Shown here in pieces: positions 6,101 through 14,100 of a stretch of 16,328 bases of DNA (positions are counted from its first letter, which is position 1; every line of letters begins with the position of its first letter). The position numbers and the translations under genes are program-made. The stretch is from assembly GCA_021647445.1 (NCBI GenBank), contig JAKIUS010000003.1, positions 1-16,328 on the forward strand, read 5' to 3'. This stretch comes from Geopsychrobacter sp. (GTDB lineage: Bacteria > Desulfobacterota > Desulfuromonadia > Desulfuromonadales > Geopsychrobacteraceae). A model generated the notes under the pieces. It worked only from the letters and a program-made list of their open reading frames with translations, was not told where the DNA came from and ran no database searches.

Positions 6101-6359
6101 TTATCCACCTTGTGGCGACTTCATCTGCCTCTTCGGGGCTTTTAACCTCCTTGGAAGGTCGGGGGTCGGCGAGTGATCTGTTGACAGCCTGTTTGGATTC
6201 CTCGGACCAGGCCCAGAGTTGATGCCGAGGAATCGGTTCTACCGGTATAAGTTTAAGGCAGCCATCTTCAAGTATCTCAATGTCCACAGTGTCGCCGGGT
6301 TTGATATTGGTCGATGGCGGAAGGGTAATCCGTCTACGTGAATCTGCTTGAATTAACAT
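6090..6359 (-). CDS. AbrB/SpoVT-type (MazE-like) antitoxin
   Basis: An 89-aa protein, MLIQADSRRRITLPPSTNIK at its start. The N-terminal ~50 residues form the swapped-hairpin AbrB DNA-binding fold (IQADSRRRITLP, then IKPGDTVDIEILEDGCLKLIPV). The C-terminal ~35 residues (WAWSEESKQAVNRSLADPRP...EADEVATRWISED) are acidic and probably bind the toxin. Antitoxin first with an 11-base overlap into the RelE-like toxin is normal TA order; the AbrB fold paired with a RelE-type toxin is a known but less common combination. The start lies 11 bases after AAAGGAG. An inverted repeat overlapping a promoter-like element upstream may be its operator. Confidence 0.87.
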   Translation of the reverse strand: MLIQADSRRRITLPPSTNIKPGDTVDIEILEDGCLKLIPVEPIPRHQLWAWSEESKQAVNRSLADPRPSKEVKSPEEADEVATRWISED

Positions 6360-6383
6360 GACTATATAAACTCCTTTGAGTAC

Positions 6384-6412
6384 AGAGTAGCAGAGATTGG
6401 GCTTGCGGGCAA
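6384..6412 (-). promoter_or_regulatory. possible promoter of the abrB-relE-like module
   Basis: Minus-strand TTGCCC (6407-6412, 4/6 to consensus -35) lies exactly 17 bases ahead of TACTCT (6384-6389, weak -10), upstream of the antitoxin ATG at 6359. The -35 sits inside the 6405-6419 inverted repeat. Support comes only from spacing and position. Confidence 0.35.
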
Positions 6413-6419
6413 TGCCCGC
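6405..6419. promoter_or_regulatory. inverted repeat GCGGGC-N3-GCCCGC, candidate operator
   Basis: A perfect 6-bp inverted repeat (GCGGGC AAT GCCCGC) lies about 45 bases upstream of the AbrB-type antitoxin gene and over its presumed -35 element. TA antitoxins usually repress their own promoter through such palindromes. It could instead be a REP-like or chance GC hairpin. Confidence 0.4.
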
Positions 6420-6490
6420 GATGGGATTTAGGGTGGCGGTCGTTTGATGAGGGCTTCACTCACTCCCAGGATCCAGTTTTTACTAAATAC

Positions 6491-6529
6491 TAACCATGGT
6501 TGCCCACTTCTTAGAGCGAACGACGGATG
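6491..6529. repeat. 39-bp direct repeat, copy 2 (relic of a toxin-gene 3' end)
   Basis: Same orientation as 4922-4960, 37 of 39 bases identical. On the minus strand it spells the codons for I-R-R-S-L and TAA found at the end of the ParE-type toxin, but no toxin frame precedes it here. It lies between the TA island and the two-component system, so the pair brackets about 1.5 kb holding the phd-parE and abrB-relE modules. Confidence 0.95.
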
Positions 6530-6537
6530 GGAGAGGC

Positions 6538-6582
6538 CTATTCACTTATGAATAGAACGCTGGATTGAAAATACTCTATTCA
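6538..6582. promoter_or_regulatory. CTATTCA inverted repeat plus a third half-site upstream of the kinase gene
   Basis: CTATTCA-ctta-TGAATAG (6538-6555) is a perfect 7-bp inverted repeat, and the half-site CTATTCA recurs at 6576-6582, about 38 bases from the first copy. The cluster lies 70-115 bases before the kinase start, where an activator or repressor site would be expected. The regulator is unknown. Confidence 0.4.
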
Positions 6583-6652
6583 AGTTCGCGTAAACATAAT
6601 ATACATGGAGGAAATTTCAGGTTATTTCCAAAAATATAAAAGCGGTTATTGA

Positions 6653-8713
6653 ATGAAAGTACGTTGGAAAATATTGGTCAGTGTCATCATTGGGACATTC
6701 TTTCTGAATTTCGCTATCTATTTTGCGACAGAATCGAAGTTGTTACCGGTTCTTTCGCATCTTGAAATAGAGCAGACCGAGAAGCAACTGAAGTTTGGCC
6801 TTTCCGAAATCTACGAAATGGTCGATGTGCTGCAGCGCACGACTAAGGATTTCGCGGCTTGGGACGATACCTATGCGTATGTCGGCTCTCCCTCGACCCA
6901 ATATGTCGCATCGAATCTGGTGAAATCGACCTTTTCAAACTATCAGCTTGATTTTCTTCTGATCGTTAACAATCAGGGGCAACTCGTTTTCGGCGAACAT
7001 TACGATGTCGAGAGTGATACCTTGAAGTCTGTCTCCAAGGATTTTCAGCAACAGGTTTTACAAGAAAAACGTTTGTGGAGTTTTTCTGGACCCGAGGATT
7101 TTCTTGGTGGTGCTCTGCGAATTGGGGATGCTTATTATCTTCTCGCTACTGAGCCGATTCTGACCAGCAACGGCACGGGTCCGATTCATGGTGCCTTGAT
7201 TATGGGGATGCGTTTCAATCAGGCGTTGTTAGATGAGTCCAGCGACGATTGGGGCGGTGCCTTTCGTCTTAAACCGTTATCGGCTGAGTTCACGGCAGAT
7301 AAGAAATTGAGAGACAATCGGCCCCTGTTTTTAATTAAGCCGCAGAATGATGAAGTTTTGCAGGGCAGGATTCGGTTGTTCGATCTTTTTGATCGTCCTC
7401 TGCTCGATTTGGAGGCTCAGTTTCAGCGTAATATTTATGTTCATGGCAAAGAGATTCTCGAGACCCTGGTTGGCTGGAATCTATTGATCTGTCTGGTTTT
7501 CGCCATCGTTCTGTATTTAACCGTTGATAAGGCCTTGCGATCTCGCGAGTTGCGCCAAGAGACCGATGACCGCTTTCGGCAGCTTTCCAGTGAATTTGAA
7601 ATGATTCTCAACGGTATTCCCAACCCGTTGACCCTCGTCTCCCCAGATCTTAAAGTTTTGTGGGCGAATCACGCAGGAGCAGCGCTGTTGGCGGATGTTT
7701 CGCCCGTAAGAAGTGGTAAATATTACGCATCGGTTGATTTTATATCTGGCTTTGCAGAGAAAGAGAGTGCTGTAGAACGCTCTCTTGTCTCGAAACATGA
7801 TGAGCGGGGACTCGCCGAGCTGGCTGATGGTCGTGTACTTGAAGAGGTGGCCTATCCCCTGCTGGACGAGAGCGGCGAAATCGTCTCGATCATCCGCCTG
7901 ACCGAGGACGTGACCGAGGCCTCGTTGCTAAAACGTGAAGCCGATCAGAATAGTCGGCTCGCGTCCATTGGCGAATTGGCGGCTGGGGTCGCTCATGAAA
8001 TTAACAATCCAAACGGCATGATTCTTTTGAACCTTGGTCTGTTGAGCGATGTTTATGCTGACCTGACCCCGTTTCTCGACGAGCAGTATGAGCAGGATCC
8101 CGACCTTGAACTGGGGCGTATCCCCTATGCGATTTTGCGCAAAAAAATTCCCTATCTGCTCAGGGAGATGACCCAAGGCGGTATAAGGATTAAACGGATT
8201 GTCGAAGATCTTAAAGGGTTTGCGCGCAGTGACTTAGAGGATACAAAAGAAATCGTCAGCGTTAATGATGTCTGTTCTGCAGCGGTTCGCTTGTTGGAAT
8301 ATCAACTCAAAAAAGCGACTCGGTATTTTTCTGCTAATTATGTGACAGATCTTCCTGCGGTGCGTGGCCATTTTCGGCGGCTGGAACAGGTCGTGGTCAA
8401 TCTGCTGGTTAATGCTACCCAGTCTCTGCAAGATCGAGAGGGCGCCATTGTTCTCAGTACCCGTATTAGTGCCGATGCCAACTGGATCGTTATCGAGGTG
8501 GAGGATCAGGGGGGGGGGATCGATGAGGATCTGCTGGGCAGAGTGACAGATCCTTTCTTTACCACCCGGCGGAACGAGGGAGGGACAGGTTTGGGCCTGT
8601 CGCTCTCTGCCCGAATTGCCGAAGAGCATGGTGGTGGCTTGCGGATATTGTCAACGCCCGGTGTTGGGAGCAAAATCAGCCTGCGTCTTCCCTATGACAT
8701 GGAGGAAAAATGA
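6653..8713 (+). CDS. membrane sensor histidine kinase, CHASE4-PAS-HisKA-HATPase
   Basis: A 686-aa protein. Membrane span 1 is at residues ~7-25 and span 2 at ~271-291. The periplasmic part between them is a CHASE4 sensor (TTKDFAAWDDTYAYV, YVASNLVKSTFSNYQLDFLLIV, GQLVFGEHYD). A cytoplasmic PAS domain spans ~313-425 (ILNGIPNPLTLVSPDLKVLWANHAG at its start). The H-box is GELAAGVAHEINNP with His448, the N-box is EQVVVNLLVNATQS (Asn587), G1 is EDQGGGID and G2 is GTGLGLS. It would autophosphorylate on His448 and pass phosphate to the regulator encoded next, whose ATG overlaps its stop (ATGA). The ligand is unknown. The start has no close Shine-Dalgarno; a 15-codon ORF at 6605-6652 ends exactly at the ATG, so coupling is possible. 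The N-terminal MKVRWKILVSVIIG ahead of span 1 supports this start. Confidence 0.93.
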   Translation: MKVRWKILVSVIIGTFFLNFAIYFATESKLLPVLSHLEIEQTEKQLKFGLSEIYEMVDVLQRTTKDFAAWDDTYAYVGSPSTQYVASNLVKSTFSNYQLDFLLIVNNQGQLVFGEHYDVESDTLKSVSKDFQQQVLQEKRLWSFSGPEDFLGGALRIGDAYYLLATEPILTSNGTGPIHGALIMGMRFNQALLDESSDDWGGAFRLKPLSAEFTADKKLRDNRPLFLIKPQNDEVLQGRIRLFDLFDRPLLDLEAQFQRNIYVHGKEILETLVGWNLLICLVFAIVLYLTVDKALRSRELRQETDDRFRQLSSEFEMILNGIPNPLTLVSPDLKVLWANHAGAALLADVSPVRSGKYYASVDFISGFAEKESAVERSLVSKHDERGLAELADGRVLEEVAYPLLDESGEIVSIIRLTEDVTEASLLKREADQNSRLASIGELAAGVAHEINNPNGMILLNLGLLSDVYADLTPFLDEQYEQDPDLELGRIPYAILRKKIPYLLREMTQGGIRIKRIVEDLKGFARSDLEDTKEIVSVNDVCSAAVRLLEYQLKKATRYFSANYVTDLPAVRGHFRRLEQVVVNLLVNATQSLQDREGAIVLSTRISADANWIVIEVEDQGGGIDEDLLGRVTDPFFTTRRNEGGTGLGLSLSARIAEEHGGGLRILSTPGVGSKISLRLPYDMEEK

Positions 8714-10131
8714 AATTCAATCTGCATCCAGAATTGCCGATTTTACTGGTCGATGACGAGGAGAGCTGGCTGTGTAGCCTGGAATTGATGCTGGCACGTC
8801 AGGCTGGTCTGAATCATACGATCAGTTGTTCCGACAGCTGCATGGTCATGGATATTTTGGCCCAGCAGGAATTCACCCTGATGCTGCTCGACTTTACCAT
8901 GCCCAAACTGTCGGCCGAAGAGCTGTTGCCGATGATCGCTCGCGATTATCCCGACTTGCCGGTGATTATTCTAACCGGACGCGATCATGTTGATACCGCC
9001 GTGACTTGCATGAAATTGGGTGCTGCGGATTACTTTATTAAAACCGAAGATGAGCTACGCCTGCTCAACGGTATTCAACGGATCTTGCATCTGCGCGAGG
9101 TCGAAAAAGAGAATAGCCTGCTCAAGAGCGGACTTCTAGCTGCAGAGCTTAAGCAACCGGAACTCTTCACCGAAATTATCAGCCAGTCGGCCGCGATGGA
9201 GGCAATCTTCCACTATGTCGAAGCGGTCGCCGGCGGCAATCAGCCGGTGCTGATTCGTGGTGAAAGCGGCACCGGCAAAGAGTTGATCGTCAATGCTCTG
9301 CACAAAGGGGGGCGTCATAATGAGCCTTTGCTGGCGATCAATGTCGCGGGGATCGATGAAGAGACATTTGCCGATACCTTGTTCGGTCATGAACGTGGTG
9401 CCTACCCCGGGGCAGACAAGGCACGCAAGGGGTTGATTGACAAGGCTGCCGGAGGCACACTCTTTCTCGATGAAATTGGCTCTCTCAGCGAGGTCAGCCA
9501 ACTCAAGTTGTTGCGGGTGCTGCAGGATGGTGAGTTCTTCCCGGTTGGTAGCGATCGGCCGCGTCGTTCTCGCGCCCGTTTTGTGGTTGCGACGAATCAG
9601 GATTTGAAAAAGCTTGTGCAAGAAGGACGCTTCCGCAGTGATCTCTACTATCGTCTCAAGGTTCATCAACTCGAAATCCCCCCGCTGCGCGACAGGCTCG
9701 ACGATGTTCCTCTGCTGCTCGATCACTTTCTGGAACAGGCCGCTGAGGAATTTAACAAGAAGAAGCCGACCCCACCCGCTGAGTTGGCCGTACTGTTACA
9801 GACCTATCATTATCCGGGCAATGTCCGGGAACTCAAGAGCATGGTTTATGATGCCGTCAGTCAGCATCGCCAGCGCAAAATATCCATGGATGCGTTCAAA
9901 AAAGCGATGGGACGGACTGCCGAGATGACCTCTGATCTGTTGAGCGGGGATCTCCCCCAGGTTCAATTTGGTGAGCAGCTGCCGACCCTCAAGCAGACCG
10001 TCAGTCAGTTGTTGCTCGAAGCAATGAAGCGCACCAGGGGCAACCAGACCATGATGGCAACCATGCTCGGGCTTTCCCGCCCGGCTTTGAGTAAACGCTT
10101 GAAGAAAATGCGCGAAGGGGATGAATCGTAA
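8710..10131 (+). CDS. NtrC-family response regulator, receiver-AAA+-Fis HTH, variant GAYPGA loop
   Basis: A 473-aa protein. The receiver (~8-128) has Asp15-Asp16, phosphoacceptor Asp61 (LLDFTMPK), Thr89 and Lys111. The sigma54-activator AAA+ domain (~154-380) has Walker A GESGTGKE (184-191), Walker B GTLFLDEIG (249-257), the arginine-rich GRFRSDLYYRL, and PLRDR and YPGNVRELK. The C-terminal ~430-466 is a Fis-type helix-turn-helix (LLEAMKRTRGNQTMMATMLGLSRPALSKRLKKM). The sigma54-contact loop, normally GAFTGA, reads GAYPGA (230-235); the threonine that touches sigma54 is a proline, so the mode of activation is uncertain. It is coupled to the kinase gene (ATGA overlap, GGAGG seven bases ahead), so the two form a cognate pair. 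A strong terminator follows the gene. Targets are not evident; the cytochrome downstream is a candidate by location only. Confidence 0.94.
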   Translation: MKFNLHPELPILLVDDEESWLCSLELMLARQAGLNHTISCSDSCMVMDILAQQEFTLMLLDFTMPKLSAEELLPMIARDYPDLPVIILTGRDHVDTAVTCMKLGAADYFIKTEDELRLLNGIQRILHLREVEKENSLLKSGLLAAELKQPELFTEIISQSAAMEAIFHYVEAVAGGNQPVLIRGESGTGKELIVNALHKGGRHNEPLLAINVAGIDEETFADTLFGHERGAYPGADKARKGLIDKAAGGTLFLDEIGSLSEVSQLKLLRVLQDGEFFPVGSDRPRRSRARFVVATNQDLKKLVQEGRFRSDLYYRLKVHQLEIPPLRDRLDDVPLLLDHFLEQAAEEFNKKKPTPPAELAVLLQTYHYPGNVRELKSMVYDAVSQHRQRKISMDAFKKAMGRTAEMTSDLLSGDLPQVQFGEQLPTLKQTVSQLLLEAMKRTRGNQTMMATMLGLSRPALSKRLKKMREGDES

Positions 10132-10158
10132 ACGGCATTTTCTGGCAATGAAAATTTT

Positions 10159-10196
10159 AAAAGGTCGATATCTGTAGTCGGGATATCGACCTTTTT
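10159..10196 (+). terminator. rho-independent terminator after the two-component operon
   Basis: A perfect 14-bp stem (AAAAGGTCGATATC paired with GATATCGACCTTTT) with a 9-base loop ends in a T run, about 30 bases after the regulator stop. The A-rich left foot means it could also stop transcription coming from the right. It separates the two-component operon from the MarR/cytochrome unit. Confidence 0.92.
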
Positions 10197-10680
10197 ACGT
10201 TATACGGCAGAGCGCGTTATGCCCGGATGGAAAAGCGGACTGACCGGGAAATAACGGTGCGAAACAGGCTGGAATTGCAACAGAAGTTACAAAAATTAAG
10301 ATTTATAAAAAAAATAACCCCGTGCAAAAAGTTAAATATGTCGAGAGGTCAATATGAATTTATAGTCTACGCTGTATCTGTATGTGATCAATGATTCGTG
10401 TTTTTTTGATGTGCAAAAAAGAACACCCATAAATACATGTTCCAAAAGTTTCCCCTTTCGCAAGTGGTTGATAAGTATAAAAAAAACAACAACTAAATAA
10501 ACTTCAGAAAAGATAGGAAACCGATGGCTTAATGACGCTGAAGACAGTTATTTGTCATGGTTGTTATATGGAACAAACTTTGCTGAGACACTGCCTAGGG
10601 TGAATTGCGTGCATTGTTTTCTCTGGATGAAGAATGCCGGTTGTTGATGCGGATTTTATACAGCTTTTGCGGGGTATGCG
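10197..10680. other. 484-bp AT-rich intergenic region
   Basis: I find no credible gene here. The stretch is AT-rich with several A/T tracts (10303-10317, 10398-10428, 10478-10500) and two copies of GTGCAAAAA (about 10313 and 10412). Its length, position after a terminator and ahead of the MarR-like gene, and base composition suggest a regulatory region. No sigma70 or sigma54 promoter with good -35/-10 or -24/-12 elements stands out. A 16-codon ORF (10634-10684) ends overlapping the MarR start codon. Confidence 0.5.
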
Positions 10681-11097
10681 ATGACAGGGATTGATCGTTT
10701 ATTCATTGCAGTAGAGATGCTGCGCAAACAAGTCAAGAAAGACATGCCGAGCCAGCATATTTCTCTGCTGTTGACAGTTTCCCGGCATCTTGGTGCCACC
10801 ATGACTGAACTTTGTACCCTGCTCGAAATGCCTCAAGGAACCTTGAGCCGCAACGTCAAGGCCTTGAGCAGTTATGTTGATCGCAGTGAGCGTCTGGCGT
10901 CTGTGCAGGGCTTGGGGCTGCTGTATACCGAGCCTGACAAGGTGAATCATTATGCCCGTCGGGTCTACTTGACCGAGGCGGGCCGGGCCGTTGTCGACGA
11001 ATTGGAAGCGGTAATCAGTGCGGTTGAAGTCGAACCGGATGTGGATGAGCGAAATGCAGAAGCGGCCAGTTTTGGCGTCGATTTGACTGCGCTGTAA
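10681..11097 (+). CDS. MarR-like winged-helix transcription regulator
   Basis: A 138-aa protein. Residues ~20-110 form a MarR-type winged helix: AVEMLRKQVKKDMPSQHISL as the dimer/first helix, MTELCTLLEMPQGTLSRNVKAL as the helix-turn-helix with recognition helix, a long wing (GLGLLYTEPDKVNHYARRVY) and LTEAGRAVVDELEAVI. The 'GTLSRNVKAL' and 'LTEAGR' signatures are typical. It probably binds a palindromic operator as a dimer; no ligand can be named. It lies 47 bases upstream of the cytochrome gene in the same direction, so the two may be one transcription unit or the regulator may control that gene. The ATG at 10681 has only a modest GGGG sequence ahead of it, and a short ORF overlaps it as ATGA. 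Confidence 0.82.
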   Translation: MTGIDRLFIAVEMLRKQVKKDMPSQHISLLLTVSRHLGATMTELCTLLEMPQGTLSRNVKALSSYVDRSERLASVQGLGLLYTEPDKVNHYARRVYLTEAGRAVVDELEAVISAVEVEPDVDERNAEAASFGVDLTAL

Positions 11098-11108
11098 TTT
11101 ATTAAATT
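11096..11108. promoter_or_regulatory. AT-rich palindrome between the MarR-like gene and the cytochrome gene
   Basis: AATTTA-T-TAAATT is a perfect palindrome that starts in the stop codon of the MarR-like gene. MarR proteins often bind AT-rich palindromes near their own or neighbouring promoters, so it is a candidate operator for the cytochrome. A 13-bp AT palindrome can also arise by chance. Confidence 0.3.
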
Positions 11109-11144
11109 GAAGAAAAACGCCTCTTAGCGAACAGGTGAAAAAAT

Positions 11145-14100
11145 ATGAATCATTTGAATGCAAGTGCTGCAGCTAGGGAGCAGGTGACTATGATGCAACG
11201 AGGTCTAGAGATGTTGTTCGGGAAGTATTCAGTTTTGAATAGGCTGGTGCTGGTGGCCGTGATGTTCGCAGGTTTGATACTGATGTCGGCCACTGCCGAT
11301 GCGGCTGTTCAATATTATGCTATCGATGTCGGTACTGGAAGTATCGGCAGCTCCGGGATGACAGCAAACTGGGGTGCCTGTGGTGATAATCCTACTGGTG
11401 GTGGAATTATTTCCAACCTTACTAAAATTACTTCTTCATCGAATATCTCTTGTAGTGATGATAAGTGGGAGCCGGATACTAATGGTCAGGACCTGATCGT
11501 GGTTTCGTCGTCGGTCTACAGCCAGGTCATGAATGTGTCCGGTCAGTCTGGAGCTAAGTTTTACTTAAGATATGGTGGCGATTACAGTTTTGATCTAGGC
11601 TATGTCAGCGGTGGTTCTTTTACCTCCTTCGGGGGGACAGTCAGCGTTACGTTCAGCTCTGAAGGAACCCATACTGTTGATTTCAGTAGCATGTCAGGTA
11701 CGGCCCCTTCAGGCTCTTATCTGGCCATGAAGGTAATTCTGACAAATTACTGGGATGATGGCTCTGGGAAAAGTGCTGACCGGATGTATATCGGTACGAA
11801 AAAGGATTCCAGTGGTTCCGGTGAATTCTCGGTAGATGAAACGGTTGGTGCAACTTGTGGTGCCACGACACCAAATAATCTTAACGCGACAGCCGCAAGC
11901 TCCACCCAGGTTGATCTGACCTGGACCTATGACGGCGGAAGCAATAACTATTACACCGTCTATCGTGGCGGCTCGCAAATCGCCACCAATGTGACGAGCG
12001 GTTCCTTCACCGATAATACCGTGTCCTCCGGGACCGCATACGCCTACACCGTTCGTGGTCACAACAACACCGATGCCTGCGACAGCGGCGATTCCAATAC
12101 CGCAAATGGGACGACGCCGAGTTGTACGGAGGTGACACCTTCATCGATCAGCTTTAACGGGGCTACTACGGCCGCCGGTGACTTCAGTGGTTCGACCATG
12201 GTCACTCCGGTTGATCTGACCAGTCTGCAATTCCGGATTACGGAAGGCACAGGTGGTGGTGCACCTTTCAGTCAGACTGACAATTTTGACGCCAATAATT
12301 TTGGCAATTGGACTCCATGGGATGACAATTCAGGCAATGACTGGTTGTTGGATAATAACAGCACACCTTCAAGCAATGTCGGACCGTCCGCTGATCATTC
12401 AGGAAGTGGATATTATGTTTACACGGAATCGAGTTCGGGATCAGAAAATGACGTCTATACCCTGACCAGTAATTCGCTGGATGCTTCGGCTTATGCACTT
12501 GGAGTCGATTTCTGGTGGAACATGAACAACAATGGCCAGACGGCTTGCGTATTGCACGTCGATGTTTCAACCGATAATGGTTCTTCCTGGAGCGCACCGG
12601 ATGTCTGGCAGCGTAGCGGAGACAACGGCGACAGCTGGGTTAATCAGATTGTTGACCTGTCTGGCTATACCGGTACTGTCAAGGTCAGATTCCGGACCAC
12701 CAAGGTTGGTTCGGGGAGCAGCTTCTGGAATTGTGATACCGCTCTGGATGATATTGTGATTTCTGGTCCGGCCCGTGCGAGCGAGGTTGAGCGATTGGCC
12801 TGGAACCCCGACCCACAGGAAGCTTCTTCCGTCTTGGCTAATGGCAACAGCTACAATCTCTACGCCCGTGGCACTGACCCTGAGTGTGGTACAACCTATT
12901 ATGTTGGTGGCACGACCCTGCCGGGTAACAGTCAGAACTTCACCTGGAGTAGCTGCACTGAAACGGCCACCTTGACCCTGACTCCAATCGCAAATCCCAT
13001 CACGGGCAATGTCAGCGTAATCGCAACCGGGACCGCAACCGGTATCCAGGTTGGCACCACTCCCGCGCCGACGAACGCCAGTGGTTGGGTCTATGTCCCC
13101 GTGCAGGATGATAATACGACAACGGTTAGTTTCTACGCGACCGGCACCGGCACCTGTGGACCATTGACTGTGTCTCAGTTGAATGTTGGTACCAACACCA
13201 TGGTTGCTCCAACCGTGAGCGCTTTTAGCGTTCCGGCCACGGTGGTCGACACTGCTGCCCCGCTTGATGTACCGATTACGACCTTTACCGCAACGGATAA
13301 TGTTGCGGTCAGCGGATATCTGATTACCGAAACACCAGCGGCACCGTTGGCTGGTGCTGCTGGCTGGAGTGCTATTGCGCCAGCAACTTATACCGTTGCT
13401 TCCTACGGCAGTTACACCCTCTATGCCTGGTCCAAGGATGCCGCCGGTAACGTATCCTTAAGTTCCAGCGGCCCGGTCACTATGTCGAATTGTACGCCGA
13501 CGGTTACCGCGTTGAATCTTGCGATTACAACCAATCCGATTAACTATCCCACAAGCAGTTCCGTTATTAGCTTGAACGCTGTTGGTGGTACCGTCACCGG
13601 CGCTCAGTGGTCGTCCGATGGCGGCGCTAGCTGGTCCAATAGTGGCACGAGCTACACGCCTCTCGCGCAAACCAGCGGAAGTGTCTCGATTACCGGACGT
13701 GCAACAGAAAATACCTGTAGTACCCAGATTTCGGCAACCAACCAGCCGATCACCTTAAATTACGATACCCGTTCGCCGCAGGTTGTACCGGGAACGGGCA
13801 ATGCTGGCCAGTCCGCGCTGGATTCCATTATCGTAACCATGCCTTATCAGGGGGATGTGAATGGCGATGCCACGTTCCAGGTTGATTATCGTCTGCTGGC
13901 CGGAACCTGGGTGAATGGCACACCAACGCTCGATACTGGCGGCAGCCCCTATACCCAAGTCATCTCCGGACTGAACTCAACGGCAACCTATGAAATTCGC
14001 GTGACCTATGTCGATGTTGATGGTCCAGTTAATACTCTGCAAACCTTATCGAATGTCACCATGGTTCCCTGGGCCGATAACCCGATGCTGCATAACAACC

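Noticed and set aside
9136..9726. 196-codon minus-strand ORF inside the response regulator gene
   Set aside because: Antisense to a region encoding Walker A, Walker B and other AAA+ motifs; no ribosome site or family similarity.
10240..10625. GG-N10-GC matches as sigma54 promoters in the spacer before the MarR-like gene
   Set aside because: Two GG-N10-GC spacings (near 10245 and 10600) lack the surrounding TGGCAC and TTGC bases and are expected by chance.
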